Origin: Rhodamnia argentea
Lineage: Eukaryota > Streptophyta > Magnoliopsida > Myrtales > Myrtaceae
DNA: 64,000 nucleotides
Assembly: GCF_020921035.1 (NCBI RefSeq)
Contig: NC_063157.1
Location: 22,461,015-22,525,014 of the forward strand
Reading direction: 5' to 3'
Each line of letters starts with the position of its first letter. Position 1 is the stretch's first letter. The position numbers and the translations under genes were made by a program. The notes beneath the pieces were generated by a model that saw only the letters and a list, made by a program, of their open reading frames with translations, made no database searches and had not been told where the DNA came from. Below are positions 23,714-37,481 of this stretch, one piece after another.

Positions 23714-26700
23714 TTACATGGTAGGATCCTTCCCAAAACCCATCATAGCATGAGTTGCCATCATTGAGCCCCGGCGAAGCATTTCCAAAGTTATGCCAAC
23801 CATGGGGATCTGGACAGTGTCTCTGCTCTTGAGAGGCTTCTTATCCCACCTGCAGCATGGAATGCAGAAAGTAACATTCTCGGTCTTAGTAGTTAAGATC
23901 AAGTGGCGTATCCACACACGTAGACATATACGCATTTTCACACATAAAAAAATGAAAAAGTACAGGGAAAACCATATAAAATTAAAAGAAAGAAAAAGAA
24001 ATTGAAGTACTAACATCAGTAAGAGGCCAGCTAAACAATAGGTCACACTCCTTTTATAAGAAATAATATTGACCAGCATAACAAAAAATACAGAAAAAAT
24101 ATTACATCGTCTCTGCAAATGCCGAAGTTTACAGCTAGTCATTAAGCAAAACCTTCGGCAACCTCTTATTACTAGTCAAGCACAAAATTAGAGCATCAAT
24201 TTTCTTTCTGGTGGACTGCTTTTGTTCTTTCATTTCTTTTTCTTTTTGGTTATTACCCTGGCCTGCCCCATAGGAGAAATAACCTATTGAGGTACAAGGC
24301 TATTATAGAGTGAAGAGTTTAGTGCATACCAGTCCTCATGACGAACAACTTTGTCATTCTCCACGTACAGCCTAATGAGAGAAATCATGTCTATGTGCCT
24401 CCCCAAAAACTTGTAGTATTGTTTATTGTCAATCAGTATCTGGATTGTCGAAGGATACAATACAACATTAAACATCAACAAAGACCAGGAAATAATTGTT
24501 TCATTTGCAATTGACATATCTCACCTCATATTTCCCTGGTGATATCAAATTCTCTTTGACAGTGTATTCAACAATTCTCGATTCACTGAACACCTGTTAT
24601 TTAGAGAGAGTGAAATGAATTCAACGACCTTTCATCGAGACAGAATTGCATATCAGGGGAGAATGCCTCAAAACATATTTTTGTGTACTTGCAGATGAAT
24701 ATTTATGTACACATGCTTCTAACATAATAATGAGATGAGTCCCTACATAAAATGAAGAACAGCAGTTCTTTACCAAAATAAGCTTTTTGATGGAATAAAT
24801 GGCTGCTCTTCGAGTAAATAAATCTCAATGTGACCAATTATATAGCCTTTTTTTGGCTGCGTCTTCAAGAACTAGAAACACAAAATTTCATAATATTAAT
24901 TGCTTAAACGTATCCTTTGCCACATTTGTAAAGCCTTTGCTTGGTTCGCCCAAGTTATAGACCAGTTAATCATACTCAGAAAAAGTTAATTCTAAATGCT
25001 GATGGCCTGACAGTCTAGACGTTATTCATTTATTTTAAGAGTATCAAATTTTAGAAGATTTGTTAAGTTACCAAGGCACACAAAAAAATTAATTCCTCAC
25101 TAAAAGGTCAAAACGAAATTGGTCCAGAGATTTGCTCCAAGATGCCCTAAAAGGGAAAACGGAACTTTATACTCGATAAGGTATGAGAGAAGATTACAGG
25201 GTGAACTCCTTTGCCTTTGAATAAAATACATCAAGCAACTCACTCTTCTTTCAGATTATCATCTGTACTAGAGGAAGTACAGAGACAGATACAGATCATA
25301 CCACTGCTCAAATGCTTCTATTCCTTAAACTAAGAGGAAGTACTTTACTGGCTATGCAGTTTCATCCCCTGACTGAGAAGTTTCTTTCTTTTCCCCCTAA
25401 GATCAGAGGATGCACATACCTGCGCCCTGCTAAGATTTGATGATAGACTTACTGCTTAGCTATTAATGACTAAGAAACTACAAGAATACGTGCTCCATAT
25501 ATTTGCAAACATTACTTATTTTTTCTTTTCTTTTTTTTTTTTTGGGGGGGGGACAAGATTTGCGAACATTACTTAAGTAGCAACAATAATGAGTAATCAA
25601 GACAACTTTTTCACCACCGTGCAAAACAAAGGTTCTTACTTAAATAAATAAATTATGATATTGAGTGATTCCAATAAAAGGTAAAGGCTCACCACACAAG
25701 TACATATTACTGAACACCATCACAAGTGCCAAGTTTGAAAACTTATTCCAATTAAAAAGAAGTACCAATGAAATTGATGTGAGCAATTCATTCTTCAAAG
25801 CCATATGTGCATCAGAGAGGAAAGTACCCGAGCATCAACTCCTAGCCTACTCTAGGAAGATAAAAGAAAATCGACAATCCTTCAGTAAGAACTTCCAGTT
25901 CTCATACTAAACAGACAATTTTTTTTCCAAGAAAATGTTTCCCAGAATATTGCTTAGCATCGAGTGCCCGTCTTTATTAAAACAAGAAATGGTACTTGGT
26001 GATATGATAAGGTGGCAATCAAGAAAGAGCTAATAAAACCTTTGCCAGAGAGTAAAATGCTGACTTGATCTGCCTCAACCTGTGCAGTGGATAGTAAAAT
26101 TTAGTAAGCTATAACATGCATCGATGCTAAGCTCTTCAATATGCCTTAAAAGATCCTTTTTCTTGGGAGATAGAAGAAACTGTTTTGATGATCAGTGTTA
26201 CATCTATGCAGGTTCTATCAGGTGAATTCATCTTCCACGTACATCATTGACCATGACAAGTTCATACCAAATGCATGAAATTAATATAGAAGAATGGAAG
26301 GCAAAATTCACAACATTGTTCTGTCAAAAATCCTCAATTCCAAGGATAACACAAAACTTAAAAGTACAAGTTCGAATAAAATGAGAATACAGTACAGTGG
26401 AGACATGTTTGTTCTGTCCAAGTAACGTAATGGCTATTAGTTTGAGAAGAAGCAACTTACAAGACTTTGATCTCGACGAATGTGACAGTAAATCATTTGG
26501 AACCAGTATAAACTGGTACAAAAGAAAACATACCCATGAGCACACATGAGTGGGTCTTCAAAAGAAGCATCATCAGCATAGATCTCAAAGTCACGAGGAG
26601 TGGCATGAGAAGCATATCTAATTATCGCATAAAAGACAAACTTAGGATGGAACCGAGTAGAAAGCAATGAAAATGGTATTTCAGAACTAAATTCACACTG

Positions 26701-27488
26701 AATCCAAGTGATGATAAATGAAGTTCTAGGGATGAAAGATAGCTCAACAAACAGCAAAACACCAACCATCGATTTCCTGAAGATAGGAAAGAGACACATA
26801 CTCCAACATCCACAATTTCCAGAAAGAATGAACTACATAATTTCTCTCTTCAAGTATCCACAGTTTAAGCTGGCAGCACACGGGCATAGGAAAGAGACAA
26901 ATCGTCTTGCAGTGAGACCACAGAAAAAGACCTCCAAAATTAGGTCATATATGTCGAACTATCAAAGGAACTAAGTTGATAGATTTGTGTATCGGGATTC
27001 GCAATCAGCACAGGCCTCAAGGTCGGGCATGCAGCAATCACAGCGCCTCAGTTCGTGCTTCAGGATCAATCAACTAATCAAGTGCACCTCCCTCAACTTA
27101 CTCAATGATAATAAGAAACAACGGCCAGGGATGAGCTCATTGTGCCATAACAACATTCCGAAAGAGAACAGAACAGGGAGACTGTCGTAGCTGAAGAAGA
27201 GAGCTCACAAGTTGAGAATATGAGGGAGGATGCGATCGGAGACATGCTCCGTCCGAGGACTGAACTCGCACGCTCCTTTACCGCGGCACTCCCTCATCGG
27301 GTCCATCTTGCTCTCCTTATCTCCTTCGCGATCCAAACAAAACCGAAAATAAAAAATAAGAAACAAAACCAGACCGGCGGCCCGGTCCAATCCGCGAAAC
27401 GGGGAAGAGCAACGGGGAATCGCAAACGGAGAAGATCAGGAGCGCGAGAGGGGATGGGGAACGCACCGTGCGAAGGAGCGCCGTCCAT
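23714..27488 (-). CDS. NTF2-like fold protein of unknown function, seven exons
   Basis: Minus-strand exons 27467-27488, 27209-27323, 26534-26617, 26040-26079, 24525-24593, 24330-24439 and 23714-23849 give 191 residues, all junctions GT-AG and in phase. Key blocks are RILPHILNLYASHATPRDFE, IYADDASFEDPLMCAHG, QIKSAFYSLAKVFSESRIVE, SPGKYEILIDNKQYYKFLG, LYVENDKVVRHEDWWDKKPL and the C-terminal MLRRGSMMATHAMMGFGKDP. The pattern matches a small plant family annotated as nuclear transport factor 2 (NTF2)-like; I recall Arabidopsis relatives but not a proven function. No transit peptide or membrane segment is evident from this start. An in-frame ATG at 27632 would add a Ser/Leu-rich 48-residue extension, so the N-terminus is uncertain. 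Introns are large (up to 1.4 kb). Confidence 0.85.
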
Positions 27489-28768
27489 GGGCGATTCTAA
27501 GGTTCGCCGCGCTCGGAGGAAGCAGGCGTCGATGCGATGCAGCGCAGCGATGTGCGAGTGGAGCGAGAGTGGAGCGAGAGCCAGAGCGGAGAGGGAGGAA
27601 GAAGATGAAGTAACGGCCTCGAGGAGTCCCATGGCCCCAAATGGCGCGCAAATGTGGCGAGCGTTTGTCCACAAAATGTCAATTTTTTTTTTCTATTTCT
27701 TTTTTCTTTTCATATTCGTAGGCCCGTTTTAGTCTTCAATTCAAGTCCCATTTGGAACTAACTGTTCCAACGGCTTCCTTACCGTGCAAGCAACTATCAG
27801 AATTGTAAGACTAGTCAATGGACTACCACTACCAATCATCTCGAGTCGTACCTTAAATCTCGCGTGATCGACGGTTCATATGAACTCTGTTGACATGATT
27901 TATACACCTACTTTTTATTTTTGACGAAGTCAACCAAGCTTCACCGATCATAAGATCGTGTTGGTATCAATTGAGTGTGAGATACTTTCGCTAACTGAAT
28001 CCATCTATAAACCTAAATCCCCGTAACCTTCCTAACAAAAACGTCATGGCAACGTCCAAAGGTGACCTTTGGGTTCCTAAGTAAGGGGGCAAGGAGGGAC
28101 GCATAGGAATGTTGCCTGCTACATAAGCCACTCGTTCCGTGAGCCCTGGAGCATCGTTAAGGATGAAAGGTGCGATTCTTCAAAAAGATGACCGCCCATG
28201 ACATGAGACAATCATCGCATTGAAAAGTGGAAGCAAATTCTCGATTGATTTTACTTCACGAAAACTTTGCTATTATGAACTTTTTAAAAAGAGAAGTTCA
28301 CGTAGGCGAGCAGCCAGCTTGGTCGGTTCCTATAAAGGAGAATCTTTCCCAAGCTCGTCCATGGGCGATTCGAGTCTCGTGAGTTCGAGCCACAAGGAAT
28401 GTGATCATCCCTATCTCGGATCCATACGATAGGGGTCATAGCAACTCTCATCCTGAAGATACTAAAAATTGGAACAAAGAGATCTTGACAAACCAGTTAC
28501 CCGGCTCAGTCCATCCTAATATTGACAATAGGTTATTCACAAAAATATACACAAAATTCCACGCCTCCAGTCAATCTTTATTTTACTTCCCTCAGCTCTT
28601 ACGCTTTTTACAGCAATGAGGAAGTGCCGGCTATCGCCAGCCGTGAAACAATCAGCCAACACCTCGAATCATCTAAGCCACTCAGCAATCAGAACAGAAA
28701 TTTTCGGAAGACAAATGACAAAAGTAGAATCATTCACGACAGTCCTGAGCAGAATCAGATCTCTGAAT
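27489..28768. other. Promoter of the NTF2-like gene and 3' flank of EXO70A1
   Basis: 27489-27680 is GC-rich and probably holds the 5' untranslated region of the minus-strand NTF2-like gene. The rest, to the EXO70A1 stop codon, holds no recognised gene. A tract at about 28010-28440 is less AT-rich than its surroundings, but I could not assign it to a gene, organelle insertion or transposon. Confidence 0.4.
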
Positions 28769-31700
28769 CTACCGCCTTGGCTCATTCGTCTTTCCCTCGA
28801 AAAACTCGCCCAACATACGTTCAAGATCCTCCGGTGAATATTTAATGTACTTCTGCGGCGCTTTGCCACTCTCCACAAGAGGTCTGCAAACACATAAGAA
28901 CACTGAATTAGACGACATGAAAGAATTACACTGCAATGTAGCAAAGTATACATATCGGCCATCCTTGCAGCCATTTTATTCACCCCCAGGAGTGGTGCTA
29001 ATTCACAAGAAGCGCGTATACATAAATTGTCAAAATGTTGTTTGAACTTGGCAGAAATCCTTGACTGGTGTTCAGACTCATGTACACATCTTAGATTTGG
29101 GAGAAATCTAGTCATTAGTTTCTGAACATGTGAAAGAGCAAGGAAATGTGGGAGTCTGCATGGTTTTCTAAACCATGCTGCCCATTTTCTTCTCAATTTC
29201 TCTATCATGCCTCTCTTACTTGAGTAGTCCTAAAATTGCCAACACCAAATAATATCCGTATCACCTTTAACAGGGACAAGGCATATTATTGGCCTTAACT
29301 TGTAGCCTACTACCCTCAATAGAAAGTCAGGGTAACAAAACACCCCACCAATCGTTACTTGTACTAAGCATACCCGTATCTTTTGACAAAAGATCTGTAG
29401 GCTGGCAGAAGGACTTCAGCTACCGCAAGCCTCAGAGACTCCCGCAACTCAGTATCAGGAACAGTCCATTGGGATTGTTTTTGATGAAGCTCCTCAAACT
29501 GCATATTGAAAGTTTTGAACCTGACAACAAATTGCATTTTCCATGTGAAATTTACGTACCCGCTACATATAGAGAAACAAAATTATTCTCAAGATAGAGG
29601 TTTTTCATAGAAAATAACACCTGTCTTTCACCAATGCCCTTGAAGCACCACTGCTATTTCCTGAATCACCACCTACACCAGCTGCACTACTACCGCCCGA
29701 TGACGTAAGGCCTTGGATAGAAAGGCATTGCAAAATCTGCATAAAAGCTATAGTCATGAGCGGTTTGCCAGAACAAAGATATTTCAGGGCAAGCAGGTTT
29801 TCTATTACACACTATAATTTTTTTTTTCCAAATGAGCCAAATAGGGATTTTGATGGCTGATGCTCCTCCCTCCCTCGCGCTCTCTCCCTCTCCCTCTCCC
29901 TCTCCCCCTCTCTCTCTCTGTGGAACAATTATGCTATCATCTACCCCACGCATGAGAGGAAACAAATTTGAAAATATAAATTTGAATTTAGCAAGTATGT
30001 CATAAAAACAGAAGAAGCCAATCGAAGGGGGATATCCTTAACAAAAGAGGCATAAAGTGCCAAGAACTGTATATGCAATTTGTTGTTAGTTATCATTCCC
30101 TTTGTTAATTTTTCCTCTGTAATCTTCTCAAAATAACACCAATGAGAGAGGGCGATAGGTAACACAACCTGCATAAAACTAAGCAGTCAGCAGAGTACAT
30201 ATGACATGAATCAAGGATTATAGGTCCACACCTTTGCCCATGCATTCCTCTTGTATTGATTGGCATGCTGCTGCACGACTCTCCGATGCCGTTGCACCCA
30301 ATCATCCCCCAACAAATCCTTGGCTTCTGACCTGAAATCGAACAAATGAGATTGCAGCTACACAAAACATAGCAGAAAGAGCCACATCTCAAAATCCAAT
30401 GTTGTTGAAGGCAAACCTGCGCACGGATCTGACCATGTAATGTATGTTGTTCATAAGAAACAAGTGCGTCAAAGCAGCATCCTTATACTGCTTGGATTTT
30501 CCCTCTAAATTGGTTTGAAGAGCCTGCATTATCCGCATTGTCACAGAGGCCAATTGAGACGTGTCATCGCCATTTTCAAATTCTTGAAATAGTTGCTTCA
30601 GAGTTGATTGATAACTGCAACAATTCAATTAGTGATCATCAGGTGCCTAGCATATGTCCAGCTTAAATGCACTGGTCATAACGGAGCCAAAATTGTAAAT
30701 AGGCTATTTAATGTTGTCTGTGGTTTGCTGCATCTTCGTGCTTTGCTTAATCCACATAAACATCTCTTATCTGGAGAGAATCAATTGCTTGATCCATGAA
30801 AAGCTTGGGAAAAAATAAAAATGAAGCCACTAAGCAACCACTTTGATAACAAATCCTAGAAAGTAATGGCGAACCGAGAAAATGAGCTTGCGCGCCGGGG
30901 GGGGCCGGGGAGGGGGGGGGTTGATTGGGGATGCTGGGCCCACCACTATCCTCCCCGGGTCCACCACTGATAAAAAGCAACAGTACTAAAACTTTTGAAA
31001 AGCTACTGATCTATATATTGCTGCTAATATCACAAGATACGCAAGAGAGGAGTAAAATTCAAAATATAAATAATTTAAATTAAAAAGAAAATGCATAAAT
31101 TTGTTAAACTTGTAAAAGGCTTTCCAATAAAAAGAATTTGCCAAGTTGGGAAGTACTTAAAAAGATCAAATTTTCCGGAGAAGACAGCAAATATCCACCG
31201 ATTATTGTGAAAAAACCCCTCATACGAAAAAGACTCTTACTACTAACTATCACCTCATCAAAATTCCAACTACAAATACAATTAAATCAATACCAGAAAG
31301 AAAATACCATAAAACGAGATTAAAATAATCCAGTTTGATTAAATAAATTCGACTCCACCAGTAAAGGGTTGCTGAGCATACTCAAATAAGAACTTCACGT
31401 AATTGATCACATAGCTCGTCAATGGATGTACTGTTCCATCTGAAACCGCCGTTTTTGTTGCATCTTTCTCCACCGCTTCTTCAAAATCCCCAAAAGTCTC
31501 TTGGGCCGTCAGAGCCAGTCGCTTTGTCAAACCCACAGCAGATTCCCTAATTTCACTGCAAGCTTTACCTTTGAAAAGAGCTTCAATCTGGCAAAACAGA
31601 TAAATGATTGTTTAATGACTATTCCCCCACATGTTTCTATAGAGGGAAAAAAAAAAGGCGGTGATATCATTCAGAAGCTTTAAGCTAGCTCAGAGAAATT

Positions 31701-34700
31701 GACAGAAAATCTCTCATACACCAATCAACAGAATCAATTCTCCTATGGAATCAGGCCAGAGAACATAATCTCAGAGCTCATCCAACTACATTTTCCCAGA
31801 TAGCATCAAGCTAACAGAAGCATAATTCCCAAATTTTGGGGTAACGAAATCACAATGTCTCATCAGTCTCTCCAGTCTCCATGAAATAGAATCACAAACA
31901 TCCACTCATAAACTTCTCAAAGATGACGTAACTCCGTTCAGAAAACTTCACCAGCGAGAAAGGGAAAGGTTAAGATCAAAGCAACACAAACGGTTTGATA
32001 AATGTATGGTCACTTGAACAATGTAATTCACTTCCTTAGCTTTGGAAAAATGTTCTGGGTTAGAAACCTTTTCAAAATTGACTTTCAGTTTGACTGTCCA
32101 GCTGCATGCTGCAGAAACACATCTGATTCTGAAGCAACTTTCTGTAATTTTAGACTTTAAAGTTTCATGTTGACTAAATAGGCCAAGCCCTCAGCATATA
32201 AAGTCTCTCGGACTCATTGACTTCTCCACCCCAGCCACCCACCCTCAACAAGATAATAATAACCACCTAACACCTCTTATGAAATCTCCTTTGCTATCTC
32301 TACAGAAACTAGCAGTCCATTTTTTATCTGATTTTCTTTCCAGTTCAGAGCTGCTTTTAGCTCAATTTTTAGTTCCTGTTAATTGCCAATAGGAAATCTC
32401 AGCGTGACTAATGCACCTTCTAATTCCTCATATTAACCTTAAGCAAGGTAAAAGGAAGATTGGGCGAAAACTTCTGCAGCAGGACAAGAACGATATAGGT
32501 TAATCACAAGCCAAGGCAAAAGTCATCTGTCGTTATTCACTAACGTAACACAGGACCAAAAAAGAACACATATTGTGTGAGGAAGGGTTAGAACATTGGA
32601 CAGAGGCCAATCTAAAAATTTTATCCACGCTTATCCTTAAACTTTTGGGGAAAGTAAGTAGTATATACCTTCAAGTGAAATTCAGGAATGAAGCATTTAT
32701 GCTAATGGTGTGCAAACATAAACAGAAACGAGGGCAAATGTAAACATGACATCATACCTCTAAATGAAGTTCTCGCATTATCTCATACATGTCTAGAAGC
32801 ACAAATAATTTCTCTGGTGACCTCTTGCTTCTAGCAATTGCCTCACCAAAACTAAGCAGCACAGATACACTGCTTGCAGTGACATCAGCAAAGGATTGAT
32901 CCCCAAGAGAATCAAAGCCTTCGAATATTTGATCACATATTTTTCTTTCTCCAGCAAAGAGCAGCTTGACCTACTCATGGATAAGGGAAACATCAGGAAG
33001 GATAACAAAAACAGAACATGAAACTGCAAGATTAAATCAGTCCTCACAGCAATACGCATGAAATGAATCCAATTCCCAATCTTTGCCTCCAAAAGCTCCC
33101 ATTGCATCCGCTGAACATCTTCTTTGCTAAGTTTCTCGACACCAAGTTTACGGAGGCTTTCCACCAAAACAGGTGAGCGAATGTCTCTGGTAAAGGGTTT
33201 AAAGAAATGAATAGTATTGAAGGACAATTCAGTTCCTTCTCAAGAAAGCAAGCAATTGGATTGAAGAAACTAGCAAGCAATGAAAGATACACCGAAGAAG
33301 CTAATTGATGATGTGAATCACACAGATCCATAATTAGGTCGACATGCACAACCAATGTTGATAATGGACACATCTACCTAGCAACATGGTTTACATACCA
33401 CAATAAGAAAAAAGAAATCTACCTACTTGTATGTTGTAAATATAGAGACACAACAATAATAACTACATACACCATGCCCCATCGGATACTCTTGCAGAAT
33501 AATTTTCTGCACTATGTTATACAGCTAACTCAGATATACCCAGTGTAGATAGGTATCTGATACACAAAGTTGTACAAGGAGTCAAAAAATTTCAAGAAAC
33601 AATAATATAAAATTGATGAAAAAACTATACCACCACATCCAAGAGAATAGGCATATCATCCTACAGAATACAAGCATCACAACAAACCAAAGACAGTCAA
33701 TCATCTAGACTAACTCGACAGCACCATTACAAGAAATTTTATCCAGCAAGGAAACAAGTAAGGCTTTTTACCCGTAATCCTTGAGTAGCTGTTGTTGATA
33801 ACCCGCATGAACCATTTGCAGGGCTAAATCATGCAGCAGGGGCAATATCCTTGGGGGTATAAGTGCTGGAGGAGTATAGACTGCATTTTCCAAGTTACCA
33901 TTATGATGATCACCGTGCATGTGTGAATGATTGTTACCACCAGAATCACCCTGGTGCCCGGGTGACCCAGTTGATGGTCGTAAAGAGCTAGGCAGACACT
34001 CGAATAGACGGTCAGGCTCCACAGGTTTGCTGTAATGTCATGAAGAACTTACATGAAGATGGTATATAGGAAGGGTCCATTCTTTACACAACACAAATCA
34101 TAGCAAAAAACTTAAAAACTTCTAAGTGACAAGGTCAATTAATAATTCAACAAAGCTGATATTTCCACCCATCAGTGCAAGATCAAAATTTGTATACTGA
34201 TCCCAAAAGCATAGATCAAGCAGAAGATGTCGAAGCAATAAACAGCAGCTCAGAAAGGAGTCAGAAACAAAACAAGAAAACCAGCTGCTCCTTTTGTAAC
34301 AATTCGTATTTCAGGACCACCACATCGAATGAAAACAGCGAAAGACATTGTAAAGGAACGGGTGAAAATGATGTCAAAAGACCCATCAATGCTTCCTGGA
34401 GACAGTAGTATGACAATAACCCAGCAAATCGAGAGTTATTCATACAAACACAGTCGTTACATAGTTTAGACTGGGGAAAAGACAGTGCAAATATTTGAGT
34501 CAGATGAAGCTTCTTGAGAAAAGAGGAAACAAGTTTCACTGACAGAACTAGAGAACACATGAACACAAAGGATGTCTAAGCAACAAAGTAAGCATCAACA
34601 AAAATGCATACGGACCTGTAACTTGATAAGAGCTGATTAAACTCCTCTTCCAGCTTTGAGATAGCCTTCGCAAGCAGACTATTTGCATGATTGAGCACTG

Positions 34701-36280
34701 CATCAGTACTTTTAAAGCTTTTGTTACTGGAAAAAAATCGAAGGTTGTCTCTTAGTTGGTCAATTGCTGCCAGATAACTTTCAAGATCCTCATGTGGCCC
34801 TTTAAGAATTTTTGCCTCAGCCTGCCAGTACAATAATAGTAACACGAACGACAACAGATAAGACACAATCGAAAATCAACAAGAATAATATAATGGAAAA
34901 CAAAGTACATCCACATAAGAATTATCAGGATTGGCAAACTAGAAAAAATTGGCAATTCTTGAGAAATCATCTGAATACATGCCAGACTCGACGTTGGTTT
35001 TAACCATTTCCTAACAAGAGAAGGTCCAAAAAGGAACATAGCTATAGATAGAAAAGGGGATATCATCACCAAGGGGCTATGATGAAGGACAACAAACCCC
35101 ACAACAAAAAATAAATCATTCAATGTTTGTAAATATACGAGCAGGAAGAAGGACAACCTCTCATCGAGTTGAGCTTGCCAAACAAAATTGAGCTTCCAAA
35201 TAACAAGATATGCAGCGTGAAAATAGCTAAACTGCATACAACGGCTATTTAAGGATCTAAATCTTACAAGTTGCAACATTAGATTTTGAGCCTATTTCAC
35301 AAACAAAGATTTCCCTGAGACGCGCTAGAGCAGAAGGAAAGAATTTCAAGTAGCCTGAATAGAGTGGGCTCCATGAAAAAGACGTTTGTGATTTGTTGCT
35401 AAACCAAATGAACCGCTTCTCAACAACAGATTAACAGCAAAAGGGAATTTACAAGCAAATGAAGTCTTGCTTAGCTACCGATACAAACCTGGCGGAAAAT
35501 ATCAAATTGCGACAGAACCACCTCTGCAGCCTTTAAGGTCTTGTCAATATTACCATGAGCTTTCCTAATAGAATGTGTTCTGATCTGCAAAACCAGATAA
35601 AGTAAAAGATTGCAAAAAAAATCAGCACCACCTTTGGGCAACCCCATATTCATTTGAACGTCAAGGCAAAGCATCTTCAAGGAAAGAGTTGCTTTGCTTT
35701 TGAGAGAATGAACGAGAGAGTGAGAATTAAATCCTTCTATTATTCTGCAAGGTCAAAACTTGTTTATCTGTCTCAGCTAGCCAGTCAAAGAAATGTATGC
35801 TAGCAGTTCATCAAGCATCTTGAAGACCTCTCGTTTCCTCATGTTCCGAAAATTTCCTTGAACCAAGTCCGCCGCTAAGCTCAATTAACACAGGACAACC
35901 CGATCTCATCCTAGCTTTTCCTTAGATCATCAAGCAATTACTTCAGCCACCTAAATCACCCGTCCAAAGACAGCAATCAACTCGTCCGCAGATTACGGAG
36001 AGCTCACTTTCCACTGCTCACGGCAAAACCTCTCCGAAATTAAAGTGTAAAAGAAGAGAGCTAGACTCGATCTGAAACCCAACAGAAGCAAAACGAAATC
36101 GGGAAAAGCAACCTGAGTAGGCCTCATGGCGGTCTCGAGAGCCGAGAGCCGGTGATCGAAGGACCCGAGGATCGAGACCATGTTGTCGGTAATCGTCTGG
36201 CTCTTCTGCAGCGATTCCCGCATGAGCGCCGCCCTCTCGGTCAGCGGATCGCCGCCCGCTCCCGCCACCGCGGCCACCAT
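28769..36280 (-). CDS. EXO70A1: Exocyst subunit EXO70A1, twelve exons
   Basis: Minus-strand exons 36113-36280, 35489-35584, 34616-34821, 33772-34029, 33048-33186, 32758-32970, 31382-31587, 30417-30614, 30232-30331, 29621-29736, 29374-29520 and 28769-28883 give 653 residues (Arabidopsis EXO70A1: 638). Diagnostic blocks: ESLQKSQTITDNMVSILGSF, RKAHGNIDKTLKAAEVVLSQ, LKGPHEDLESYLAAIDQLR, KEDVQRMQWELLEAKIGNWI, GTVHPLTSYVINYVKFLF, LTHLFLMNNIHYMVRSVRR, QWTVPDTELRESLRLAVAEV and the C-terminus YSPEDLERMLGEFFEGK. EXO70 subunits bind membrane phospholipids and help the exocyst tether secretory vesicles at the plasma membrane; EXO70A1 acts in polar growth, cell-plate maturation, Casparian strip and xylem formation. 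A variable Gly/His-rich loop (SPGHQGDSGGNNHSHMHGDH) sits at about residue 190. Intact as read. Confidence 0.97.
30897..30920 (+). repeat. G-rich tract in an EXO70A1 intron
   Basis: Two blocks of eight or nine guanines split by CC and A, in the intron between exons 7 and 8 (30615-31381). The G-rich strand is the template for EXO70A1. It could fold as a G-quadruplex, or be a place where sequencing length is unreliable. Confidence 0.7.
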
Positions 36281-37481
36281 CCTCGGAGGCTTTGTGCTCG
36301 GGCTCTCCCGGAGTCGCAGAGAGATAAAGAAGGCAGAGAGATAAAGAAGACAGAGAGCTGGGTCCTCGGATTGCTTAGGAAAATGGTTTGGTAGAGGAGA
36401 TGGGCCAGAGACAGTTCGACAGGATCATGCGAGCAGCTAGCTGTTTCCTGAGTCTTTTGAATATTCCGTCGACGAAAATTCTGAGAAAAAGGAAAAAAAA
36501 AAAAAATCCACGAAGAGAAAACACCCCCGAGTTTTGTATGCGGGCGGGGCAACACAGTGCAGCTGGATGTGGACGCCGGTCCTCGTCAGCTGACTATACA
36601 TTTTGATTCTTTTTTGTAGTACTACCATAAAAAACTTTGAATTAATATATTTATGATAAATTTATCCTAAATTATTTTTTTTTCACGAAAAATTTTAAAC
36701 TGATACGGTTGCTACAATTTTTCCCCAAACTATTTTTTTTACCACAAAAAATTCTAAACTCGATATGCATATGGCAAATTTACCCTACGATAAATTAGGT
36801 TAATACCATAGAGAATTCCAAACCGATATGCATATGGCAAACGGAGGGTAAAAATCCAAACCGGTACACTCATCAATTGTCACGTGTCATAAAACTGTTA
36901 GATTTAACGAAAACTAACGGATGATAAATTTGTCATAGATGTACCATTTGAGGTAAAATTGTCATAAGTGTATCAGTTTGATATTTTTTTTGTTAGAAAA
37001 ATAGTATAGGGTAAATTTATCATAAGTATAACAGTTTGGGATTTTTTGTGGTATTAACCTTTTTTTTTTTTTGGGTCAAAACTATACATTTGATGAATAA
37101 CTACTACTAAATTCATCAGTTATATTTCAAAAAAAAAATCACGAATCATACTTCATTATTAAATTAATCAAAAAAGAAAAAAAAACATGGGCTGTTACTT
37201 TATCTCAATTGTGATTACATGATTTTCCATGATTAAGGTCGACACGTACGACGCCACCAGCAATGACCGTGATTTGCGTTGACTCAAGCCCACATAAAGC
37301 CCGATAATGGGCCGGCAAGTTGGTCTGGGCCACATGCCAGATCGTCACGCGATAATAGATGGGCCGGGCCGAATTGACCCGTTATCCTGAGGGGCCGTGC
37401 CAGGAACGACCAATCATCATCATCATCACCACTCGCAGGTTAAAACCCTACACTCCACGTAGCTCGGTCTCTCAATCAGCA
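36281..37481. promoter_or_regulatory. Divergent intergenic region between EXO70A1 and PPR gene
   Basis: About 1.2 kb separate the two opposing ATGs. The EXO70A1 side (36281-36430) is purine/pyrimidine-biased leader. The middle is filled by an inverted-repeat element (36617-37061). On the PPR side a telo-box, AAACCCTA at 37443-37450, lies about 32 bases before the chosen ATG; telo-boxes are common in promoters or leaders of plant genes for translation and organelle biogenesis. Confidence 0.5.
36617..37061. mobile_element. Inverted-repeat element, 'GACAAATTTACCC' family
   Basis: The left half repeats units like CATAAAAAACTTTGAATTAA...TGATAAATTTATCC; the right half carries their complements and ends in TTTTGTGGTATTAACC. 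It is a diverged relative of the better preserved copy at 54144-54666. The ends are approximate and no duplication can be read. Confidence 0.55.

Noticed and set aside
27294-27732. Long open frames on both strands over the GC-rich segment
   Set aside because: Read through the NTF2-like first intron or its complement; the spliced model accounts for the region.
28010-28440. Less AT-rich tract, considered as an organelle DNA insertion
   Set aside because: I could not match it to any plastid or mitochondrial gene from memory; left unassigned.
29690-29965. Minus-strand frame rich in Gly-Glu-Arg
   Set aside because: Translation of a CT-rich intron tract next to EXO70A1 exon 10.
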